Shown: in pieces, positions 33,978-46,815 of the stretch
How the letters are laid out: each line of letters opens with the position of its first letter
Position numbering within the stretch: position 1 is the first letter of the stretch
NCBI GenBank assembly: GCA_950106755.1
Contig: OX467086.1
Location: 13,410,001 to 13,474,000 of the forward strand
Length of the DNA: 64,000 nucleotides
Reading direction: 5' to 3'
Origin: Climacium dendroides
Lineage: Eukaryota; Streptophyta; Bryopsida; Hypnales; Climaciaceae
Program-made: the position numbers and the translations under genes
The notes under the pieces: generated by a model
What the model was told of the DNA's origin: nothing
Databases searched by the model: none
What the model saw: the letters and a program-made list of their open reading frames with translations, nothing else

Positions 33978-34852
33978 TCCCTAAATGCCTAAGGCACCAA
34001 ATTTTGGTGTTGACAATACTTTGAAGTGAAATAAAACCTAACAAGTTGCTATTTTTGAAAGTTTATGTTTTTTAATTTTTTTGGAAGTCTAATTTTATCA
34101 TCAAAAATTCAATTTTGAAAATGATTCATTATGATTTTTCTATTCAAGATTTTGTGCATGGGTGTCCATTGCAATCTTAACTTTCCATAGTGTTGAGGGC
34201 TCTTGGAAGTGAGCCTCAAATACACTAGATCTTGGAGAAAAAACTACATTAATAATTCATTTAAAAAAATTGTAGAGTAGATTTTGAGAAGCCATAATTT
34301 ATTGGGTTTCTACATGTTAGGCCCTTTATCCACGTTTTTTTGGTGACCAAATTTTTAGATTTGACATGTGAAAAGAGGATTGAAAAACTTTAACCTTTAA
34401 ACACCGAGTTGGTGATGTAGAAATCAACCCTTTTGGAACTATGTGACATCATCTAGTTCAAAAAAACCAAAAATATTCATTGGGAGTCAAACTACTATAG
34501 AAGATCTCCCCTTTCCACCCCTAATTTTGAGAATGAATAGTTGCATTTTTGTCCTACACAGGAGAATTCCTTGTCATTCATCGGATGAAAAATGTTTGTT
34601 GCAGTATTTATGGGTTAAATCACTTTCGCAATTTTAACACCCTCATGATTAAACATTATAATCTTTCAATCCATAAATGATATTGTTGTGTTTTCTTTTC
34701 CTATGTGGTCTTTAACATGACTAGTTTGAATTTGTTTGGTTACAATTAAAAAAATTTGATACAACTTATCAAAATGTTTTTTTATTTTTTATTTTTTTTC
34801 AATTTAGAGCAAATTCCTAGAAGCTAAAAAAAAGGCCTTGGGCATTTAGGGG
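33978..34852 (+). mobile_element. TTAA-flanked MITE, family A copy 2, carrying a nested insertion
   Basis: The left end, TCCCTAAATGCCTAAGGC, follows CTAA (33974-33977). The right end, GGCCTTGGGCATTTAGGGG, is followed by TTAA (34853-34856). The body is collinear with the copies at 24287 and 58083 once the nested 225 bp are removed (about 650 bp). It ends only about 230 bp before the XPB start codon, in the same orientation as at the other loci. Confidence 0.88.
34394..34614 (+). mobile_element. Second TTAA-flanked MITE nested in family A copy 2
   Basis: This 221-bp segment is absent from the two other family A copies. It is bordered by TTAA on both sides (34390-34393 and 34615-34618). Its ends are weakly inverted (CCTTTAAA / TTTATGGG). 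The exact TTAA duplication supports insertion by a TTAA-specific transposase. Confidence 0.65.
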
Positions 34853-34856
34853 TTAA

Positions 34857-35084
34857 AAAACCGACTACGTCAGTGTCTCAAATCACAGAGTGCTGGCGAA
34901 ATTTCGTAGCTGAGGGATTTGGCAAATTGGCACTTTGGCAGTAGGCTGGGCTTTCTGGCTTTCTCCTCAAGGCACTACTGTAGCACGGTTATAGGCTCTG
35001 CTGTTCAGTGGTCACTGGTCAAAGCCTGTTGCTTTGAGTTGCATAAGGTTGGCGTTGGTGGGAAGAGTTGGAGCAGTGAGAGAA
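34857..35084 (+). promoter_or_regulatory. 5' leader/promoter of XPB
   Basis: A short, balanced-composition stretch lies between the MITE end and the XPB ATG. If the leader starts here, the MITE occupies the core promoter position. No TATA box was assigned. Confidence 0.4.
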
Positions 35085-38000
35085 ATGAGCAGCCGGGAGA
35101 AGCACGTCGTTTCTGATGAGAGGAGCAAGCGCCGCAAGATGGAAGCGGACGCAGGTGCTCAATTTGCGCTTCTAAATTACTTCCTTCTCTCTCGTTTTCG
35201 ATTCTCGTCGATTGAATTTGATTGAGCTCAATTCTTCTGTGCGCGATTGCGTCTTTGAGTGTGCAGAGTGATCTCTCAATCACTCCCTCGTTTGAGAGAT
35301 GGAGGGATTGCAATTTGGGTTTAGGTGTGAGGGTTTTTGGTTTTTTCTAGAACGAATTCAGTTTATGGAGCTTTGGCTACGAGTGTTGAAAAGCTTACAA
35401 AAATTAGGCTATTCTCCGAGGTAAGGTTGAGAATTCCAGACTTCCTGATCGTGATTCGGATTCTCGCTAGGGTTTAGGGTTTTGAGTGGTGGATGATTTA
35501 TTGTTGTTGACGCAGCAGCACTAATGCTGGATCCCGGAGATGATCCCGATGAAGTCGAAGAAATTCAACGCCAGGATTTTACGAAGTTAGAACTGAAACC
35601 CGACCATCCCAATCGACCGTTGTGGGTGTGTGCCGATGGTCGCATCTTTTTGGAAACGTTCTCCAATTTGTACAAGCAGGCGTATGACTTCCTCATCGCC
35701 ATTGCGGAGCCCGTTTGCAGGCCCGAGTCGATGCACGAGTACAATTTGACGCCGCACTCGCTCTATGCAGCCGTTTCAGTCGGGCTTGAAACCGAAACCA
35801 TTATCACTGTGCTGGATCGGTTGTCCAAGACCAAACTTCCCAAGGAAATCGTCGATTTCATCCGGGGCTCCACACTCAATTATGGCAAAGTGAAGCTTGT
35901 ACTTCAGAAGAATCGCTACTTTGTGGAGTCACCGTTTCCGGAGGTTCCAAACCTGACTTTATGATAAGCAGTTTCTGGGAGGGTTTAGGGTTTGCAGCTC
36001 CTGTGTGAAAGATGTACTTTGTTTTGCAAGCCTCTCTTTACCCTTGTCTTTTTTGCATAAGGTCCGTAAAATAGGGTACTAAAGAGGTTTTGCCTGGCAG
36101 GTTTTGCAGAAATTGCTTCGGGATGACACCATTTCACGCGCGAGATTGACTGTCGAGGAGGTAAGGAAGCTTTCATTTCAGCTGCATGCCAATAAGGTGG
36201 AGAATACCATTTGCGTCACTTTATTTTAATCAGTATTTCGGAGTGTGATTTTTGGGAGATTACTATAGAGCTGTTGAGAGATTACTTAGTGTACACGAGC
36301 CACACTCTCTTGATATCGAATTTTTATCACTATATTCGAATTTCTTATGCGAAGTGGGAGGGTTGTAGACCAGTATTGAAGGGATAGTAGATAACCCTAT
36401 TTCCATTCAAAAAGCAGTGGCCATAGACAAATAGCTAGGTCATACTTTCACCAGACTTGCTAATTAAATAAACGAGTGCTTGTCCAACCAAGTGTATCAG
36501 TAGATGAGTAGCTGTTGGTAACAGGGGTCGGTATATGAGACGGGATCAGGTTCTCTTTGGCCCCTATTATTGGTCGATATCATAAGCATAAGGGTCATGG
36601 CATTTGCAGGCACCTGAAGCTGGATCCTCGTCTTTCACAGTTAGCAGAGCACCTCATGAAATGGGGGCAGCTGCTCCTGAGCTCCTGGGTGGTGATGATA
36701 TTGGTGTTGCTGAAGAGAAAGAACTCCACTCCTTTGAGATCGATCCAGCTCAGGTCTCGATCTCAATCAACACTAGCATTTTACAAGGCATTATGATGTG
36801 TTACTACATATAGGGGAACTTGAATCGTAAATGGATTATTCCTTCGTCTGAAATTTGCTTATAGTATTGTGTGTGCGTTTTGCTCATCAGGAATCCTGAT
36901 AAACATTGTATAACATTTTAGAGACTGTTACCAGCACTGTCTTTTTAAGATTGCTATCAACTCGGTGATGCTAATTTGGTTTGATGGGAGGTTTGTACAT
37001 GAATCTCGTCATGATGCTTTTGAATCGGTGTTTGAAAATGCAGGTTGAGCATGTCAAACAGCGCTGCCTGCCAAATGCTCTCAATTATCCTATGCTTGAA
37101 GAATATGATTTTCGAAATGATTCTGTAAGTGTTCAGATCTGCTGTATTGCCAGCTTATGCGAATTTTGTATGATGAGCGAGGATTGCAATTTGTTATTAG
37201 GGGTTCCAAACCTTTCACCAAGGTGAGGATTATGTCTTAGGAGTAGGAAAAAGCGAGGGTTGTGATTGATTGTCGCTATAATTTCAATTATCTCTACAAC
37301 TTTACCTCTTTAGCAAGCCAATCTTCAACTCTGCTATATTAGAGTTCTAGAATATTCATGGGATTCACAAGAAAGGGGTTGCAAAACTCTAGAAACCAAT
37401 TGGCTCCTGATTTGATACTTTTTACAATCCAGATTATCTTTTCACCAGCAGACAATTATGCTATTCCCAAAGTTTGATAATCCTTTACGTACTGTTGATT
37501 GGCAGGTGAATCCAAACTTGGAAATCGAGCTCAAGCCTCAAGCCCAACCTCGACCTTACCAAGAGAAAAGCCTTAGCAAAATGTTTGGAAATGGTGCGTT
37601 GAGCAATTTCGGTTGTCAAGCGATATTGTTTTTCTGAACATTTCAATCGGGCTTTTCACTTACCACTTGAAAACCTGACAGGACGCGCCAGGTCAGGCAT
37701 CATCGTGCTGCCGTGTGGGGCTGGGAAATCACTTGTGGGTGTTTCGGCAGCTTGTCGAATCCGCAAAAGCGTGTTGTGTCTGGCTACCAATGCAGTGTCT
37801 GTTGACCAATGGGCTTTCCAGTTCAAATTGTGGTCGACTGTGGCGGACCATCAAATTTCTCGCTTCACTTCGGACAGCAAAGAGAGGTTTCGAGGCTCTG
37901 TTGGAGTTGTGGTCACCACGTATAACATGGTTGCATTTAGTGGCAAGCGATCGGAAGAGTCTCAAAAAATCATCGAGGAGATCCAGAATCGGGAGTGGGG

Positions 38001-41000
38001 CCTGCTGCTCATGGACGAGGTACGCCTAACTACTAAGTATTCTTGAAAAACTCATGTTTGTTCGAGGTCTAGTGCATATCTAATTCTTGGCGCTTAACCC
38101 GTAAAGGATCTGGGAATCATCGTTATAAAGTGACCAATTCGATGATCACATTGTGAAAGAAATTTGAACTATACTGTATCGCACCAGAAGCAGTGGAGAT
38201 AATTGCATGTGTTGGTCGAAAATTCAAGTAATTTGGACAAAGAAAAGTCCCCGTTTCACCTACCCAAAACTGCTCAAAAACATATGTGGCCCAATTTGGG
38301 CTCCTTGGTCCGTTTGAGTACAAAGTTCTTAAATTCAGGCTGTCTAATATATGAAGCTCTGCTTCAGACTTCTGATGTCTACATTTTATCATTTGGTGGA
38401 CTTTGTACTCAGGTGCACGTTGTACCAGCACACATGTTTCGGAAAGTTATCAGCATCACAAAATCCCACTGCAAGCTTGGGCTTACTGGTGGGCTACTTT
38501 CTAGCTGACTATGTATTCGGGTAGTTCATACTGTGAGTCTTGCTGATTCCGTACCTGTTAGTGTAAGAGCCATTAGTATCAGATTCTGTGAGCATTCTTG
38601 CTGTGGGGACTAGCTATTGTCATTCTATGTCCTCGCCTGAATGTTGTGGATTTGAACAAATCATGTTAGCTCTGAAACTGACATATTTTTTCCGATTACG
38701 TTTGCAGCGACGCTAGTCCGTGAAGATGAACGAATTAGTGATCTTAATTTTCTGATTGGACCCAAGTTGTACGAGGCAAATTGGCTGGATTTGGTGAAGG
38801 GCGGGTTTATTGCAAACGTTCAGTGTGCTGAGGTTTGGTGCCCCATGACCAAAGAATTCTATAGAGAGTATCTGAAGAAGGAAAACTCAAGGAAGAAACA
38901 GGTGGGGTCACTCATTACACACTGGAAATACTCGACTGAACGGATTTTGTGGAATCAAAATTACTATATGATGCAAAGCTATTTGTTGTCCTGCATTGGG
39001 GCCGGTCGTTATTACTGTGGTCTTTAGTAAATAGTTTTGTTATTATTGTTTACCCCAAATATTATCGTACTCACAGCGTTGATCTCTGCTCCATATGCCG
39101 GTCTATCGGTACTGTCACCCCTAGTTTGCAATGATCTGGCATCTGATGAACGCGACTGTTTGTAGGGACTTTACGTGATGAATCCAAACAAGTTTCGTGC
39201 CTGTGAATTCTTAATACGTTTTCACGAACAGCAACGCGGTGACAAGATTATTGTGTTCTCTGATAATCTATTTGCACTTCGCGAGTATGCAACGAAGCTT
39301 AAGAAACCATTCATATATGGACCTACCAGGTATTTAGCCTGTCTCTACTTAGAATTCTGTGGTGAAGAGCATTCTATAATGCTCAGTCTAGCTCAGTCTA
39401 GTTGTGCTGATCCGCGGACTATCGGTTCTCATTCCAAAGTTTTGTGAAATGACTTCACGATGGTTAATGTGATGTTGTTCTATATTACAGCCATCATGAG
39501 CGGACACGAATTTTGTACGCATTCAAGCATAGCCCGAATGTCAACACTGTTTTCCTGTCAAAGGTAACATTGCTTTTGTCAAGTCTTGAAATATGGTGTC
39601 TGAAGTTAGTGTCAATCTTGCTTGATGCTTACAGTAATCTTCTCGGTTCTTCAAACAGGTGGGAGATAATTCAATTGATATTCCAGAAGCTAATGTCATC
39701 ATTCAGATTTCATCACACGCTGGTTCTCGTCGGCAAGAAGCTCAACGGTTGGGTCGTATTTTACGAGCAAAGGTCAGGCATTGCATCAGTTTGCAGTTAC
39801 CATTAGACATTCCAGAAGTTGACAGTTGTAACACAGCCTCATTATGTGAAATCTGTTCAAGTGTACGGTAAGTTTGATTCGTTGTCGTGGTTGTGGTCAT
39901 GGATTACTTTTGGCTCAATGCTTTTCTATTTTCCAACTTTGGATAATCTCTTCTTATGAGTATTCCACTATGTTATGTACACGTCATTCAGGGGAAACCC
40001 AAGGACCGGATGGCAGGAGGGGCTGAGGAGTTCAATGCGTTCTTCTACTCTTTGGTTTCCACTGACACTCAAGTAATACCCTTGAGATTCTAATCCTTCG
40101 AATATTTTCGGACCAAGCTGCACGTATTCTTGAAAGCTATATATATTTTTTTCAATGATCATCTTCTGGACTGACTCTTGACTTGATAATTGTTGTTGCT
40201 GAATTATGAACAGGAAATGTACTATTCCACAAAGAGACAGCAGTTTTTGATTGATCAGGGTTACAGTTTCAAGGTACTTTCATTTGACATGTTAATGGTT
40301 TGGTTCTTATCTTCTCCTTATGTCGCGAAACAATAATTGGTCAGGTTTCCCACCTGTTTTATTGACTACGGTGTCATTTCAAAAATTGATAATGACGTTC
40401 ATACTGAACTGATCTGTTAAATTTCATCGGTTTAGAGAGGCTGACCTTGTCATTTGGGATCATTCCTGTAGGTAATTACAAGCTTACCACCTGCAGATGC
40501 CGGGGCAGATTTGAGCTACCACAGTCTTGATGAGCAGTTGAGCCTGCTGACTAAGGTACATTTTCTTACGAGTGTCTGATTCGTAATTTTCTGTGAGCAA
40601 GCAATGACATCATTGCAGATGTGTTTGTTCACCTCAAATTTTGCAAATTACAATGTTGCGAAATCCCTGGCAAGAACCCAGTGACATGTAGCTTCTGTTG
40701 GCCAGGTTCTTCATGCTGGGGAGGAGGCGAGCGGAATTGAGCAATTGGAAGAGGATGCAGATGATATCACTCGAGGAAGGTTTACCAGACGGCATGGCAA
40801 TATGAGCAGTATGTCAGGAGCTGATGGTCGGCTTTACTACGAGTACAGGTGCGTCCCTCAAGTCATCACTACTCTGATGTATTTTGTTAGTGCATGAGAC
40901 GCTAATTTACCGACGTCACACTACTTCGAATTAGCGCAGGCTGAAATATTACCGTATTGTGCTAGTTTTTTCATATGTTTTACCACATCAAATGTGGATT

Positions 41001-41522
41001 GCCCTAAAGCCATTCCTTTAAGCTGATTTGCATATATTCAGTTGAAATTATTGGGAGAGGTTTTGTGCCAATTACAAAATGACCTCTAAGACATAATTGA
41101 GAAGGGTAACAGAATTGGGTATCTCTACCTTAACTGTGACACTTATCTAAATGCAACACTCTGAACTCTTGCACATATAGATTTTTTGAGATTGTATACT
41201 TCGTGAACATCAAACTCGTGTCAGTTTATATCAAAAAACGTTATGAATCTTCATAGCTTTTGCATATGGTATCCAAATCATGCAATCTTTTGTACAGGTG
41301 TGATATGTAATCAACATTTTCTTAAAATCACATCTGAATGTTGTGTAAACCCATGATCTGGCACTGTGGGTAGAAAGAAAGGAGAGTTTTGTGAAGGGGG
41401 AGCTCAGGTCTAACAGTTCCTTACTAATGTGCAGCACGGGTGGCCGTGGAAGAGGTGGCAAACCCAAACCTAGGGACCCTAACAAACCTCGCAACCAGCT
41501 CTTCAAGAAACGTTTCACTTAG
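35085..41522 (+). CDS. XPB: XPB/ERCC3-type DNA helicase, TFIIH subunit
   Basis: XPB is the 3'-5' translocase of TFIIH, needed for promoter opening and nucleotide excision repair in the nucleus. Seventeen predicted exons: 35085-35154, 35516-35943, 36101-36160, 36610-36753, 37044-37124, 37506-37593, 37682-38019, 38413-38488, 38708-38901, 39166-39329, 39491-39563, 39659-39772, 39992-40072, 40214-40273, 40472-40555, 40706-40848, 41435-41522. They total 2286 nt, giving 761 aa with all phases consistent, close to plant XPB length. Walker A is LPCGAGKS (K306). The DEVH box (402-405) is split by intron 7. The RED motif is at 433-435 (LVREDER). Motif VI is QRLGR (601-605). The C-terminus is Gly/Arg/Lys-rich and ends LFKKRFT. 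The N-terminal damage-recognition region ([16 protein letters not shown]) is also present. Every helicase motif looks intact. Confidence 0.97.
35474..35482 (+). promoter_or_regulatory. Telo-box in XPB intron 1
   Basis: TTAGGGTTT lies 33 nt before the exon 2 acceptor. First introns and leaders are typical places for this plant motif. Activity is inferred. Confidence 0.35.
38128..38325 (+). repeat. Family I repeat in XPB intron 7
   Basis: It aligns with the plus strand of lipoyl synthase intron 2 (20600-20785); see that entry for the shared blocks. Here it is in sense orientation to the gene. Confidence 0.65.
38316..38410. other. 11-bp inverted repeat ending at the XPB intron 7 3' splice site
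   Basis: GAGTACAAAGT (38316-38326) and ACTTTGTACTC (38400-38410) are perfect complements. The right arm ends two bases before the intron boundary (CTCAG|GTGCAC at 38412/38413). A stem in the pre-mRNA would bring the 3' splice site into a hairpin with a loop of about 73 nt. Confidence 0.75.
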
Positions 41523-44500
41523 AATGTATTTGTAAGGAGCATTGAAGCTCTCTTGCTTTTTGCTTCACGGATGTAGTTTACAATCGTCCAAAGTTCCTAA
41601 AATTGAAAATTGAAAATTGAAACAGATTTTGCAATTACAAGTTGCATTGGTAGAATTACAATTATAACGTTGTAAAAGGTCATGTTGTCAAGTTTCCGTC
41701 TGTGATCATAATATATCATCACGCTGGAACTTGATGCAATTCTTGGAAATTTACATCTCATACAGAATAAACTAGATTTTTGGATCCCATTTTGCAATTG
41801 CCATGCAATTTTGTAAAGAAAATCTTTGGAATATCGACCAGTAATCGGGGAGGATAGGTGGTTTAGGTATTGTGAAGTTTGAGAATGGGAAACAATCAAG
41901 GTAACACCACCTAAATGTGACACTTTCTCTAGTCCCACTATCTCAGAGGTTGAGCATGGCCCAAAAAATTGATGAGATTGATAGGAAACTTATGAGAGTT
42001 GCAACTTAAATGGTTGTGTAATTTTGTGATGCTTTTGTAATATTTTATGATTTTTCAAAGTTGGAAACATAAGATAAGCTTATACATAAGACTAGACTCA
42101 CTTTAATGGACACCATAAATTGAAGTTTGAAATGTCTTATGTCTCTTTGGTTGCTTTAAAAAAAATTTCACCACTCATGGGATGCTTTTGAAAAGTTGTG
42201 GTTTTTAATTATGGAAGTGTTCATTGAAGGCTATTTTTAGGTGTTGGAGAATGAAAAATGTTACAATCAAGTGTTGTTTCTATTATAGTTGAAATGTTAA
42301 TATATATGATAAAATCCAATCAAAATTTCAAGGAGGTTTCTAATTATTATATAAATAGAGGCTAATGAATACACCAAAAACATTAAATATGAAGAATGTA
42401 AATAATCATTAGTGATGTTCAAAAACTCTATCAATGTTGTTCACAATGATTGCAATTATTTTTCAAGAATTATGAATTAGCAATATATAGCTTCATGTAT
42501 AAATATACTATGAAGTCAAATTTTTGTTCATTATGATGGTCAATGAAAAATAAAATATAGTCACATGTCACAAGGTCTAACATTAGTCCTAGTTTGTTTG
42601 TTTTTAAATATGATTCTTTCATTATTATATTTTATTATTAATAAAAACATAGAAGTTTATACAAAAATTTCAATTGTAGAAAGTAAAAGTGCATTTGGTG
42701 CACTAATTATAATATTTAGTGTTACTTACACTAATTGATTTAAGTATGCTATATATTTTTTCATGTAACGAATATATTTTACCAATTATATTTTATAGAT
42801 CTCAATTCTTTTTAGAGAAGATCTCTATAAAACATAGTTGATAAAAATATTCATCAAATAAAATGAGTTTAGACATATTAATGATATAGGGCCAACATAA
42901 CTTTTTTTTTAAATCACTATTCAAACAAATGTAAAAATCATAATTGTATTTTCTTAAACTTAACACATATTGGAATTATTCACACCAAAGGGACATATCT
43001 TACCTCCTAAGAGAGAAAAAATAACTCCCACCATGACAAGGATTAGAGTTCAAAGTAGTGCATATAGTAGTGGATTGTTTAATCATTTGATACTATTGGG
43101 GATAATTTGTTCTCTAATCTTGAAGATTGATTCTTAAAGGTTCATTGGAAATTGTATGTTCATATCATAATATATAATAAATTTCCATAAAATCTCCACC
43201 AATTACTATAATATAGCTTTGTACTTATATACTATGTTGTGAAATAGTATTTAAATATGATAATGCAATCCAATATGAAAGTAATGAAATACAAAACACA
43301 CATATCCCCAAGGAAAATATGTGGCTAAAAAGGATCTTTTAGAGTTTTAAGACATGAGATATTTTCCATTTGTATAAATATGCCTATAAATATAAACTCA
43401 ATTGTTATGTATTGTTTGTACTAAAGGGAGAAATCTTTTCTCTAAATTAATGTAGCACATAATATGGCAAATGAGTTATAATTTACAACTACGAGATTAT
43501 AATATTTAAGCAATTAGATATTGGAACAGAATATGATAGTGAAAGTATTTAAACCGCTTATGTTATCAATCTTATTGTTCCTTGTTCATCCTTTGCAATT
43601 TATGTCTCCTTCTATTGTGTAATCTTGGAAGAAATATTCATTTTCACAATAAATAAATATATATATCTTAAATCCTACCAAATTAAATTTATATTGTGCC
43701 ATTTTTTTATACTTGGTGAGAATTAGACATTTGTTTTACTTTTTGAAAAAGTGTCAAGATGGTAATCACTTATAATTTAGTGAAGCATTGTATTTCTACA
43801 TTCATCCATCACCAAAAAGGCAAGAAAGTTGTCTTACCATCAAGCCATCATTCCATCAATGCTCTTTGTGCCTACATTTTGAACTTTCAGTTAAGGTTAG
43901 CCCATTGTGGTCAGAATGAGGAGTTTGGCATCATCTTGTTGCTCAATTTTTTCAATTTTTTTCCCACATTAGTACAAGTGTGAGAAATAGCAAGTAAAAT
44001 TGAAATTATATTTTTTTGACAAAATATGAATTTTCTAGGAATTTTTGAAGTGTTCAGCCCAAAAGAGTTTGTAGACTACCTCATAACCAACAAATTTGAA
44101 TCCATAATGCTCATCTTACTACCTAATGTAGTCACAATATTTTCTATCGAGGAAGGCCTAAAAAGTCAATTTTTACAATGAATTTCATATTGAAAAGTTT
44201 AAAGTTTCTAATAATGTCACTGTTCACTCCATTATTGTCATGTAAGACATGCATTGTGACCCACATCTCACATACTAAAAAAAGCCTACAATGGGTCATT
44301 TCTTAGGTGACCACAATGGGTTGCTTTACTTTATGTTCATGCAATCAAAAACAACCACAAAGATGTTAGCTTATCCGCCTTTGCATGGAGCATCATCTCC
44401 CACTAGTTTTTTTCAAAGCTAGTTGTCTTTTTGAGGCCTCATTTTTGCCTAATGCTTTGAGACCAAAAATAAAATAACCACTTAAGCTGGAAGTTGTCAA

Positions 44501-44666
44501 TTCTAGTGACAAGATTATTAAACCCATGTCAAACTCCAAAATTGAGGTAGTCTTAACTCTAATGCACAAAACTTCAAAGCATTCATTTACATTTACAAAA
44601 CAAAGAGCAATTGCATTTGTATTCAAAAGAAAGTTATTGGAATCAATTTTAGGGTATCTTTGCATC
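41523..44666. other. AT-rich intergenic DNA 3' of XPB, no gene seen
   Basis: The first part is presumably the XPB 3' UTR. The rest is very AT-rich, with only short frames that match nothing I recognise. Confidence 0.5.
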
Positions 44667-45107
44667 CTATTCTAGAGTTTCATCGTCCATGCTTGTGGAT
44701 TTTTCTCCCAATCTCAATCCCTCCCAATTCCCCTCCTCAAGCTCATTCTCTTGCAATTCATCTTTTGCATCCTTGTCTTCAATCTCTTCTTTCACCCTCA
44801 TTTCTTCTTCTCTCTCCTTGATGTCTAATATATCCTTGTCCATGAGCTCCTCAATATCAACACTTCGCTCTTCTTCAACCAAAGGATCATTTGCCACAGT
44901 CACAGACTTTAACACAACCCAATCTACAGTGGTGTCGGCAAGGGTTTGGCCCTTAGAAGTTGGCCTTGAGTGCAACAAGGAGTTGTATTGAAAGAAAACA
45001 AGGAATAGAATGGTTGTCATTGTACACACAATGATAACCATTTGCTTGGTTTGAGTGTTTCCATAGCTACAACTTTGAAATCTCGACAAGTATTGTTGGC
45101 CATACAT
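44667..45107 (-). CDS. Hypothetical single-pass membrane protein or gene fragment
   Basis: An ATG-started frame of 146 codons on the minus strand stands out for its composition. The N-terminus (MYGQQYLSRFQSCSYGNTQT) is followed by a hydrophobic segment at about residues 23-40 (MVIIVCTMTTILFLVFFQ), then a Ser/Thr-containing stretch, then a strongly acidic Glu/Asp/Lys region (about 80-146). This is the layout of a type II membrane protein with an acidic, probably helical, lumenal or cytosolic stalk, such as the first exon of a Golgi enzyme. No catalytic domain follows in the downstream sequence, and no family was recognised. It may be a real short gene, a first exon, or a relic. Confidence 0.4.
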   Translation of the reverse strand: MYGQQYLSRFQSCSYGNTQTKQMVIIVCTMTTILFLVFFQYNSLLHSRPTSKGQTLADTTVDWVVLKSVTVANDPLVEEERSVDIEELMDKDILDIKEREEEMRVKEEIEDKDAKDELQENELEEGNWEGLRLGEKSTSMDDETLE

Positions 45108-46815
45108 TTTATTGTTTGTTTTTTACAAATATAAAATTTTAGGATATGAAATCTTCACTTATATGGACTTCAAAAACAATACAAAACAATAGTGACTTTT
45201 GGCAATCCCTAGTTTATTCAACAATCATAAATCACTCCATCTCCATGTCAATGCGGAGCATTACCATCACATAAAGAAAACTAAAGTCCTTTCACTCAAT
45301 GCAAGATTACTTACTCAAAGTATAGAATTGCATATAGTACAATTGAGGCCTACTCAAAGAAATGCTCCAACTTCCAATGCAAAAAAAAACATATGGATTG
45401 TATAAATAAGAAAAACTCTTCTCTGACAATCAAAGAAAATTAGGTCTCCATATATTCCACCAAAATGCCACAACCACTACAAGAATAATAGCTACAAAGG
45501 TTTAGAATAGAAGTGAAGCTAAAATAGACTCCTTTTCCATATATAGTAAGACCACTTCTTATTCTACATGGTGATTCTTGGCAATACAATATTGGTTTTT
45601 AATTCAAGAGATTGGGACCCAAATGAATGAAAATTTCTCCATTTGCATTCAAATCATGACCTGACATAAAAGTATAAAAAGATATTGGGTGCATGTGATT
45701 AACTATTGGATTCAAATTAGGTCAAGCAATGAGGAAATATAAAGGAGTTATGACTAACTTCATTCCATTTAGCACAAAGTGTATGCCATGATTATCAATA
45801 CCTTCTAAACAAATATAGACAAAAAAAATAATGAAAATGAATGGATGAAGAAGAAATGGATCCTTAAAACATTGTTGGGCATGTAAGTCTTATTTGGACC
45901 TCATAGGTTTCACTAGTTTATCCTATTATTGAAAGTGCAAAATTATTTCACTACAAAATATATTTTTGGATGAAAAAAATAAAAATTTAGCATAAAACTA
46001 GTGCTCTTCTTCTCTCCGTACTACCAATGATGTCTTATTCAAGTTTCAACCTTTGTTTCAATTTAGCTCCGAAGACTTTTGCAATGGTAATTCTTATATG
46101 GATATTGGAACCCCAAAAGAATGGTCAATCAATTTTTTTTTTAATCTTTAGCAATTAAGATTTGCATTAGATTTGTCTTAGGGGAGTCACTAGCTTAGAA
46201 GTTTAGTATATACGTGAGATTGAAGGATATTTTAAAGGGGACTATTTGCCTAATATTTTATAATTTAATATATCCTATTATAAAAAATAATTCTAAATTG
46301 ACATTTATTATAGCACCCTATATTATTTATAATACACTTTTGAGTTTAATTTTTTGGCCTCTATATTAGATTTCAAAATTAGAACTAATAGGTGTTTTAG
46401 GATTTTTTTCCTAATATTTTTTTCAAATATTTTTTTTTTATTCTATTGTCCCTTCTCTTTCAAACCATTTTTTTATAGTTAGTTAAAATTGAAGCACAAT
46501 ATATTTGGACAAATGTACTATGGCTAAACAAATACATTTATAGAATGTAAACAATGCATTTTAGTTGTGTCAAACAACTTATTGCTAATCATTTACAATA
46601 TATTCTAATGAATACAATGAGTGCAAGTACTCAACGAAGAAAAGATGACACTACATTACAACATATGGAGTAATAAACAACCATAGACAAACTAAACAAA
46701 ATCTACCATTTATACATACATTATACAAAAGTACCAATTACATTGTTGGACGCCTCACAATTTCTTACACCTCAATGTATCAAACAAAACAAACAAATTA
46801 ACTTAAGGTATGGAC
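45108..46815. other. AT-rich intergenic DNA, no gene seen
   Basis: CACTACAAGAATAATAGC at about 45476 is similar to a CACTA transposon end but has no partner. Nothing else was recognised. Confidence 0.45.
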
